From: Chloroflexota bacterium
GTDB taxonomy: Bacteria > Chloroflexota > UBA6077
Direction: 5' to 3'
NCBI GenBank assembly: GCA_021786215.1
Contig: JAJYNT010000198.1
Span: 1-6,207 of the forward strand
Length of the DNA: 6,207 nucleotides
Positions within the stretch are counted from its first letter, which is position 1. The number at the start of each line of letters is the position of its first letter. Made by a program: the position numbers and the translations under genes. Under the pieces are notes generated by a model that made no database searches, was not told the DNA's origin, and worked only from the letters and a program-made list of their open reading frames with translations. Shown piece after piece: positions 1 to 4,340 of the stretch.

Positions 1-162
1 TTGGGATGCCGGATGCAAACCGACCGCGCTCCAACCCATCGCGAGGGCCGCCAGGGCCATCACTATGGCGGCTATGAACAGGGCATCGGTGCCCGCTTGA
101 CTCGATAACTTGCCCACCTGGTCCTCCATGTTGTCCGGCAAGTGGATCTTCACGGCCTTCAA
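1..162 (-). CDS. 5' end of an unrecognised membrane protein gene, leaving the window at the left edge
   Basis: Read on the minus strand, this open frame follows an in-frame TAG and runs to the window edge without a stop, giving up to 54 residues. A polar, charged N-terminus (with KIHLPDNMEDQVGKLSSQ) is followed by a clear hydrophobic segment, DALFIAAIVMALAALAMGW, which looks like a first transmembrane helix. That polar-then-hydrophobic layout and GC-rich third positions favour real coding over a shadow. The start is uncertain: TTG at 162, GTG at 153 (GAAGG only 2 nt upstream, CATATT 7 nt upstream) and ATG at 129 are all in frame, and none has a well-spaced Shine-Dalgarno site. It is transcribed divergently from the transporter at 423. 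I do not recognise the family; a polytopic membrane enzyme such as another glycosyltransferase is possible but not shown. Only the N-terminal portion is visible. Confidence 0.5.
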   Translation of the reverse strand, partial: MKAVKIHLPDNMEDQVGKLSSQAGTDALFIAAIVMALAALAMGWSAVGLHPASQ

Positions 163-422
163 TATGGCACAGCGAACCTAAGAAATCCAATGCCGCTTCA
201 TTGCCTCTACCATCAGCTTCGGGTTATCGGTTGGCCGGGCTCGACCGCCCCGTCGCATGCCATCCAGTGGCAGTGCCCTTGGGTCGCCGGCCTGCGACGG
301 CTGATTGTCCGAATAGGCAGGATCGGGACCAAACCACAAGGGGAGGGTTGAACCACGAAAATCCCGGAGAAAGAGTTCGAAACACGCTGGAATCCCGAGA
401 CGTGAGAGGATACAATCGCGGC
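163..422. other. Divergent intergenic region, no convincing gene
   Basis: About 260 nt lie between the minus-strand membrane gene and the GTG start of the transporter. Open frames cross it on both strands, but their translations are rich in Arg, Pro and Cys and have no recognisable domain, so I treat them as non-coding. The transporter frame is open back to an ATG at 201, but that stretch reads as non-protein-like sequence. A GGGGAGG at 340-346 is only 1 nt from an in-frame TTG at 348, too close for a normal start. The transporter promoter probably lies at the right end (TACAAT at 411-416). Confidence 0.55.
388..416 (+). promoter_or_regulatory. Probable promoter of the MFS gene, placing the mRNA start at or next to the GTG codon
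   Basis: TACAAT at 411-416 matches the -10 consensus at five of six positions. The GTG start at 423 lies 6 nt further on, where transcription would normally begin, so the mRNA would be leaderless or nearly so. The -35 is weak: TGGAAT at 388-393 (17-nt spacer) matches only three of six positions. TANNNT boxes at this distance from the start codon are the usual mark of leaderless genes in Actinomycetota and Deinococcus relatives. The purine run GAGAGGA at 404-410, which ends 12 nt before GTG, could be a poorly spaced ribosome site instead. Confidence 0.45.
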
Positions 423-1658
423 GTGGATAAAACGATTGCGTCCAGAGCTGTGGGAGAGGGGGCCTCCATCGAGCAGGCAGGCCGCGCGTTGATCCTCGCC
501 TCCTTGCTCGCCAACATGGGCTTCAACTTCATTTTCCCCCTGCTACCCCTCTACGTGCAGCAGATCTCCGGCAACGGGCCGGCCACGGCGTTCTGGGCCG
601 GCCTCGTCATGGCGGCCACGCCAATGGCCGGCGCCATGGTCTCGCCCCTCTGGGGACGGATGGCCGATCGGCTGGGCTATCGCCCCATGCTCATCAGGGC
701 ATTGACCGGCACCGCGATAGTTACCCTCCTGATCGCGCTACCCAATGCCCCATGGCAACTGGTGATCCTGCGAGCTGGGGTCGGGGTGTTGGGGTCGATC
801 CAGCCGATAGCTATGGGGGCCCTGACCTCGTGGAGCAAGCCGGAGGACCTGTCCAAGGCCATCAGTCGACTTCAGATGGCACAGGTGCTCGGGGTAATAG
901 TCGGCCCTCTGGCGGGAGGCATCATCACGGCCACCCTGGGGATCAGGTTCGTGCCTGTGGTCAGCGCGGCGGCGTTCGTCATGGGGATGCTGGTTGTGGT
1001 CCGCTGGTTCAAGGAGCCGAAGACCAAGAGGGTACCGCTCAGAGGGGCTGGGGTTCATCTCAATCCCACGCTTCTCTGGCTGCCGATGGTGACCCTGGTG
1101 GCGGTGCAGTTCACCGACGCTTCCTTCAACCCGATCCTGCCTCTGCTTCTCGCCCAGACCGGGATCGATCCGGGAGAGGTTGCCACCCTCACCGGGCTAG
1201 CTGCCTCCTTCAACGCTTCCGCCGCGGCCGTGGGGGCAGGGTTGGCCGGTAGAGGCCTGCGCATCAGAAATCGCACGATAGTGATTGCCTCCGTCATCCT
1301 CGCCGTGTTGGCCATAGCTGCGATCAGGGCCCCGGTCCCGTGGGGTGTGGTCGCCATTCGTATCATGTGCGGCGGCATCGTCTCCGGCATCACCGTGGCC
1401 GCCTTCAGCGTGGGAGGGCTGATGGTGCTTCCCGGCCAGCGAGGTTCGGCCTACGGTTGGCTCACCAGTTCTACCCAGGTGGGGTACGCTTCCAGCCCGC
1501 TGGTGTCCGGGGCCATGGCCGCGATCGACTTGAGAGCGGGCATGGCGGTCGACGCGGTCCTCTGTTTGCTCGCCGCCACGGGGTGGAAATGGTCGCGTGG
1601 ACCGATTCCGGCCCCGGCCTCCGCTTCCAAGGATGTGGGGAGCCTGACCTCTTCTTGA
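423..1658 (+). CDS. Major facilitator superfamily transporter, DHA1-type drug:H+ antiporter-like
   Basis: A 411-residue integral membrane protein, the usual size of a 12-helix MFS carrier, probably exporting a small hydrophobic compound or drug in exchange for protons; the substrate cannot be read from sequence. About 23 polar residues precede the first helix (ALILASLLANMGFNFIFPLL, residues 22-41). The loop 2-3 signature (motif A) is visible as GRMADRLGYRPML at 78-90. The helix 5 antiporter signature (motif C) appears as GVIVGPLAGG at 157-166. A hydrophilic central loop (about 195-215, FKEPKTKRVPLRG) separates the two six-helix halves. GTG at 423 is chosen because it gives a normal N-terminus and sits just behind TACAAT; the frame stays open to ATG 201, but that would add 74 residues unlike any MFS protein. 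There is no terminator before the next promoter, so read-through downstream is possible. The closest known types are MdtG/Bmr-like exporters. Confidence 0.88.
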   Translation: MDKTIASRAVGEGASIEQAGRALILASLLANMGFNFIFPLLPLYVQQISGNGPATAFWAGLVMAATPMAGAMVSPLWGRMADRLGYRPMLIRALTGTAIVTLLIALPNAPWQLVILRAGVGVLGSIQPIAMGALTSWSKPEDLSKAISRLQMAQVLGVIVGPLAGGIITATLGIRFVPVVSAAAFVMGMLVVVRWFKEPKTKRVPLRGAGVHLNPTLLWLPMVTLVAVQFTDASFNPILPLLLAQTGIDPGEVATLTGLAASFNASAAAVGAGLAGRGLRIRNRTIVIASVILAVLAIAAIRAPVPWGVVAIRIMCGGIVSGITVAAFSVGGLMVLPGQRGSAYGWLTSSTQVGYASSPLVSGAMAAIDLRAGMAVDAVLCLLAATGWKWSRGPIPAPASASKDVGSLTSS

Positions 1659-1684
1659 CCCTTTCTCTCAACAAACCATATACT
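1655..1684 (+). promoter_or_regulatory. Strong sigma70-type promoter for the DUF218-glycosyltransferase operon
   Basis: TTGACC at 1655-1660 (five of six to TTGACA) and TATACT at 1679-1684 (five of six to TATAAT) are separated by 18 nt. The -35 box overlaps the TGA stop (1656-1658) of the transporter gene. Transcription would begin near 1691, giving a leader of about 36 nt that carries the GGAGG ribosome site of the next gene. This is the best promoter match I found in the window. Confidence 0.7.
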
Positions 1685-1715
1685 GACTTCGCTGTCGTCA
1701 CCCGGCGGTCGTTCT

Positions 1716-1721
1716 CGGAGG
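1716..1721 (+). promoter_or_regulatory. Ribosome binding site deciding the TTG start at 1728
   Basis: CGGAGG is followed by a 6-nt gap and then TTG at 1728. This near-ideal Shine-Dalgarno site supports the unusual TTG start; no ATG or GTG is in frame nearby that would keep the whole N-terminal region. Confidence 0.75.
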
Positions 1722-1727
1722 CATCCA

Positions 1728-2375
1728 TTGGCCCGGCGAAGGATCCACACTTCCTTTGGCTCAGCCCCGTTCGGATGCTTCGGGGTTGGCTTGCTGGCGA
1801 TTGCCACCCTTGCCCTGGTCGGGGTCCTTCTCCTCTGGCAGGGATCCCACCTCCTAACGGCCATCGGCGATTTTCTGGTGGTCGAGGACACCCCCTCCCG
1901 GGCCGATGCCATCGTGGTGCTCAGCGGCGACTATGGGGCCAGATTGGAGCAGGGGGTGGAGCTTTACCGTCAGGGCTACGCCAGGTGGTTGATCCTGGTG
2001 GGCGGAGGCCAGCAGGGCAGCCCGCCGGCCGCGGAGGTGATGAGGCAGCAAGCAGCCGAGATGGGTGTCTCCCCCGCGAGGATGTTGACTGTGGATCGCT
2101 CGACCTCCACTCACGAAGACGCGATGTACACGCGGGAACTGATGGTTCGCCAGGGGTTGAAATCGGCTATCCTTGTGACCTCGCCCTACCACGAGCGGAG
2201 GGCATCTCTGACCTTCGCCAGGACCTTCCAGGGCACCGGCATCTCGGTGGCCAGCTACCCAGTCCAGGACGACCAGTGGCACCCGGACAGTTGGTGGAAG
2301 AACAACGTCACCCTGCGGTTGACCATGATAGAGCTGGCCAAGCTCGCCTACTACAAGCTGCACGGGTACCTCTGA
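1728..2375 (+). CDS. DUF218 (SanA/YdcF/ElyC-like) membrane-anchored protein
   Basis: A 215-residue protein with a basic N-terminus (MARRR), one transmembrane segment at about residues 17-37, and a DUF218 domain from about 58 to 206 that would face outside the cytoplasm. Family hallmarks are visible: ADAIVVLSGD (59-68), GxELYRQGYARWLILVGG (76-93), STSTHEDA (125-132) and TSPYHERRA (151-159). The C-terminus ELAKLAYYKLHGYL is also typical. SanA, YdcF and ElyC relatives influence cell-envelope integrity and, for ElyC, undecaprenyl-phosphate lipid carrier use; the biochemical reaction is not settled for the family. The start is TTG with a well-spaced GGAGG. It is the first gene after the promoter at 1655-1684 and is followed after a single base by a glycosyltransferase gene, which fits a role in envelope glycan or lipid-carrier metabolism. 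The family call is firm; the precise role is inference. Confidence 0.88.
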   Translation: MARRRIHTSFGSAPFGCFGVGLLAIATLALVGVLLLWQGSHLLTAIGDFLVVEDTPSRADAIVVLSGDYGARLEQGVELYRQGYARWLILVGGGQQGSPPAAEVMRQQAAEMGVSPARMLTVDRSTSTHEDAMYTRELMVRQGLKSAILVTSPYHERRASLTFARTFQGTGISVASYPVQDDQWHPDSWWKNNVTLRLTMIELAKLAYYKLHGYL

Positions 2376-2376
2376 C

Positions 2377-3354
2377 TTGTCGAACCGTGAGCCCTTCCTT
2401 TCGGTCATCATCCCCAATTGGAACGGCGCTCGCTACCTGGTGGGCTGCCTGGAGTCGCTGCGTGCCCAGAGCTACCGTCGGTTCGAGCTGTTGGTGGTGG
2501 ACAACGGCTCCACGGACGGCTCCGACCGGATGGTGGTAGAGCGGTTCCCGGAGTTTCGCCTGATACGGTTGGAGAGCAACAGGGGCTTCGCGGCGGCCGT
2601 CAACGAGGGTATCCGCCATTCCAAAGGGGATCTGGTGGCACTCCTGAACAACGATGCCGAGGCCGAGACAGACTGGCTGGAACGGTTGGCTGAGGCGTCC
2701 GTTGTACATCCGGAGGCGGGCTTCTTCGCCTGCAAGATCCTGCTATACGACCATCGGGATCAGATCCACTCCGCGGGGGACTTCTACAGTCGAGATGGGA
2801 TACCTGGCAACCGAGGGGTCTGGCAGAAGGACGAAGGGCAGTACGACCGTGAGGAGTACGTGACCGCGGCCTGCGGGGGCGCTTCCGGTTGGCGGCGGTC
2901 TCTTTTCGAGGATGCGGGGCTATTCGACGAGTCCCTATTCATGTACTGTGAGGATGTGGATCTCAGCCTGCGGGCGCAACTCCGAGGCCACCGCTGCCTC
3001 TACCTGCCCGGCGCGAGGGTCTACCATCGGCTGAGCGCCACTGGTGGGGGGGAAATCGCCAGCTTCTACTGCGGGCGCAACTTCATCAGCGTGGCCGTCA
3101 AGAACCTTCCGGGCGGCCTGTTCCGCCGCTATTGGGGACCCCTGATTGGGACTCAGCTCCGTTTTGCGGTACACTCTATATGGCATTTCCGGGAGAAGGC
3201 TGCCAGGGCTCGGCTGAGGGGCCAGATCGCGGGGTTGCGAGAGATCCCGAGAAGGCTCGGCCAGCGTCGATCGGTGCAGGCGGGTCGCCTGGTCCCGGAA
3301 ACTTACCTGAGGTCGATGCTGCGCGAGCCCGAGTCCACCATCGAGAGGTCGTGA
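2377..3354 (+). CDS. Family 2 glycosyltransferase, WbbL-like (rhamnosyltransferase-type)
   Basis: A 325-residue cytoplasmic or membrane-associated GT-A enzyme that would transfer a sugar from a nucleotide sugar to a growing glycan or lipid-linked acceptor. The sequence shows the GT2 N-terminus LSVIIPNWNGARYL (8-21), the nucleotide-binding VVDNGSTDGS (40-49), SNRGFAAAVNEGI (67-79), the metal-binding NND at 91-93, CGGASGWRR (166-174) and the catalytic-region FMYCEDVDLSLRAQLRG (188-204), with E192-D193 as the likely base region. These are the marks of the WbbL-like subgroup (rhamnosyl and related transferases); the donor and acceptor cannot be read. A basic, helix-rich tail (about 270-325) has no recognised domain. 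The start is TTG at 2377, one base after the previous stop, with no good Shine-Dalgarno, so translational coupling is likely. The stop shares one base with the next gene's ATG. Confidence 0.9.
   Translation: MSNREPFLSVIIPNWNGARYLVGCLESLRAQSYRRFELLVVDNGSTDGSDRMVVERFPEFRLIRLESNRGFAAAVNEGIRHSKGDLVALLNNDAEAETDWLERLAEASVVHPEAGFFACKILLYDHRDQIHSAGDFYSRDGIPGNRGVWQKDEGQYDREEYVTAACGGASGWRRSLFEDAGLFDESLFMYCEDVDLSLRAQLRGHRCLYLPGARVYHRLSATGGGEIASFYCGRNFISVAVKNLPGGLFRRYWGPLIGTQLRFAVHSIWHFREKAARARLRGQIAGLREIPRRLGQRRSVQAGRLVPETYLRSMLREPESTIERS
3343..3348 (+). promoter_or_regulatory. Ribosome binding site favouring ATG 3354 over GTG 3351
   Basis: GAGAGG lies 5 nt before ATG 3354 but only 2 nt before the in-frame GTG at 3351. 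The spacing decides for ATG, which gives a 1-nt stop/start overlap (TGATG) with the upstream glycosyltransferase gene and so probable translational coupling. Confidence 0.6.
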
Positions 3355-4118
3355 TGCAACGTCCCTTCATATCACTTGTAGTGCCGGCCTACAACGAGCA
3401 TGGAAGGCTCCCGGCCGCGCTGCAGAAGATGCGGGAGTATCTCACCCGCCAGAGCTTTAGCTATGAGGTGCTGGTGGTGGACGACGGCAGCTCGGACGGC
3501 ACCGCCGTCCTGGTGGAGAAGGCGATGGTGGGCTTTCCGGGTCTGCGGTTGCTGCGCGAGCCCCATCGAGGGAAGGGGCACGCGGTTCGCCGTGGTATGC
3601 TGGCGGCGGAAGGGCAGTACGTGATGTTCTGCGATGCTGACTTCTCCATGCCCGTCCAGGAGGTGCCCCGATTTCCCGAGGCCCTCGGCGATGGCCACGA
3701 GATCGCCATCGCCTCCCGAGAGGCGAAGGGGGCACGACGGATCGGCGAGCCGAAGCACCGCCATTTGATGGGGCGGGTGTTCAACCTGATGGTCCGGTTG
3801 TTGGCGGTACGCGGGCTCCAGGACACGCAGTGCGGCTTCAAGTGCTTCACGCGGAACTCGGCTCAGAAGATTTTTCGGATGCAGGTGATCGACGGCTTCG
3901 GGTTCGACGTGGAGGTGCTGTACATCGCCCGGAAGCTCGGGATCGGGATCACAGAGGTCCCTGTAAGCTGGTATTATTCTCCCAGCAGCCGGGTGGATCC
4001 GATCCGGGACACCATGCGCATGTTCAACGACGTGCTGCAGGTGAGGTCCAACGATCGTCACGGCCTATATGACGCGGCGGCGAATCCGGAGGGCACCGCC
4101 GCCACGGCGGCGGAGTAG
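3354..4118 (+). CDS. Family 2 glycosyltransferase, ALG5/DPM1-like (polyprenyl-phosphate sugar synthase type)
   Basis: A 254-residue GT-A enzyme resembling dolichyl-phosphate beta-glucosyltransferase (ALG5) and its bacterial relatives, which move a sugar from UDP- or GDP-sugar onto a polyprenyl phosphate. Visible motifs are ISLVVPAYNE (6-15), VVDDGSSDGT (41-50), GKGHAVRRGM (73-82), the metal-binding DAD at 94-96, DTQCGFKCF (157-165) and FGFDVEVLYIARKLG (182-196). There is no transmembrane segment, unlike eukaryotic ALG5, so membrane contact would be peripheral. ATG 3354 is preferred: GAGAGG at 3343-3348 sits 5 nt upstream and the ATG shares one base with the preceding TGA. GTG at 3351 is the alternative. 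The frame is open back to 3132, but that extension lies inside the upstream gene and precedes the true GT2 N-terminus. The tail ends in a low-complexity Ala/Thr stretch encoded by a GC hairpin. Donor sugar and lipid are inferred from family only. Confidence 0.88.
   Translation: MQRPFISLVVPAYNEHGRLPAALQKMREYLTRQSFSYEVLVVDDGSSDGTAVLVEKAMVGFPGLRLLREPHRGKGHAVRRGMLAAEGQYVMFCDADFSMPVQEVPRFPEALGDGHEIAIASREAKGARRIGEPKHRHLMGRVFNLMVRLLAVRGLQDTQCGFKCFTRNSAQKIFRMQVIDGFGFDVEVLYIARKLGIGITEVPVSWYYSPSSRVDPIRDTMRMFNDVLQVRSNDRHGLYDAAANPEGTAATAAE
4096..4113 (+). repeat. GC-rich inverted repeat inside the last codons of the ALG5-like gene
   Basis: CCGCCGCC at 4096-4103 and GGCGGCGG at 4106-4113 are perfect reverse complements separated by two bases, so the transcript can form a 7-8 bp hairpin just before the TAG stop. 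No T-run follows, so it is not a standard intrinsic terminator. It may simply reflect GC-rich Ala/Thr codons (residues about 247-254). Confidence 0.5.
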
Positions 4119-4134
4119 AAGTGCTGAGTGCCGC

Positions 4135-4152
4135 CCGAGGCTGCAGCCTCGG
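4135..4152. repeat. Perfect 18-bp palindrome in the metG upstream region
   Basis: CCGAGGCTGCAGCCTCGG equals its own reverse complement. It begins 16 bases after the stop codon at 4118 and 8 bases before the REP-like pair. As RNA it would form a hairpin of up to 7 bp with a 4-nt loop. With no T-run behind it, it is unlikely to be an intrinsic terminator; it could be a third interspersed repeat of the same kind as its neighbours or a protein-binding site. Confidence 0.7.
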
Positions 4153-4159
4153 CTGGGTT

Positions 4160-4217
4160 CCGTAGGAGCCGGCTCCTGCCGGCGACCGGGATCGCGAGCA
4201 GGAGCTCGCTCCTACGG
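4160..4217. repeat. Inverted pair of REP-like elements (GTAG head, TCCT loop)
   Basis: Two copies of one small plan face each other. The plus-strand copy (4162-4186) reads GTAGGAG, CCGGC, TCCT, GCCGG, CGAC. The minus-strand copy (4215-4191) reads GTAGGAG, CGAGC, TCCT, GCTCG, CGAT. Each has a GTAG head and a 5-bp stem closing a TCCT loop. The two stems differ at two positions, with matching changes on the other arm. The whole also folds as one hairpin: 4160-4169 pairs with 4208-4217, and 4172-4179 with 4198-4205, leaving one C.C mismatch and a possible G.U pair between, over an 18-nt loop. This is the layout of REP/BIME elements that RAYT transposases mobilise in other bacteria. No RAYT gene is in the window. 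Confidence 0.8.
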
Positions 4218-4340
4218 CCTTCCAGCCCGTTGCTTTGGCGGCGGTCCGCATTCGCCGGTACCGGGCCGTTTGAACCACAGAGTATCTTTGTTGGGTGACC
4301 GAGCGGGCCGCCTCAAAGTTACGTACAGGATGAACAGAAC
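4218..4340 (+). promoter_or_regulatory. Leader region of metG, no clear promoter or riboswitch
   Basis: This stretch between the repeat pair and metG holds the metG ribosome site, AGGA at 4327-4330, 10 nt before ATG. Promoter-like fragments are weak: TTGAAC at 4270-4275 lacks a partner at the right distance, and TTGGGT at 4291-4296 with CAAAGT at 4314-4319 matches only about three of six positions in each box. A 10-bp palindrome CCGGTACCGG lies at 4255-4264. CTTTG at 4286-4290 can pair with CAAAG at 4314-4318 to close a loose stem. I see no T-box signature and no SAM riboswitch pattern. Confidence 0.4.

Noticed and set aside
201..422. N-terminal extension of the MFS protein back to ATG 201
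   Set aside because: The 74 extra residues are Arg/Pro/Cys-rich without a signal or domain, the ATG has no ribosome site, and a good -10 box lies inside the extension just before GTG 423.
1340..2539. 399-residue plus-strand open frame spanning the MFS end, the DUF218 gene and the start of the first glycosyltransferase
   Set aside because: It crosses three well-supported genes in another frame, and its composition (Arg, Gly, Pro rich) is typical of a GC-rich shadow frame.
3132..3353. N-terminal extension of the ALG5-like protein back to 3132
   Set aside because: It lies wholly inside the upstream glycosyltransferase gene and precedes the normal GT2 start (PFISLVVPAYNE), which ATG 3354 with GAGAGG explains well.
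4160..4217. REP pair hairpin as a rho-independent terminator of the glycosyltransferase operon
   Set aside because: The stem is long and stable, but no run of T follows on either side, so it does not meet the usual criteria.
4294..4320. Sequence GGTGACCGAGCGG resembles the D-arm of class II tRNAs (Ser/Leu)
   Set aside because: No matching acceptor stem, anticodon arm or TTCRA T-arm follows, and metG begins within about 35 nt. Treated as chance similarity.
4218..4340. T-box or SAM riboswitch upstream of metG
   Set aside because: The conserved T-box antiterminator sequence, specifier loop, SAM-I core and a downstream terminator are all absent, and the leader is short.
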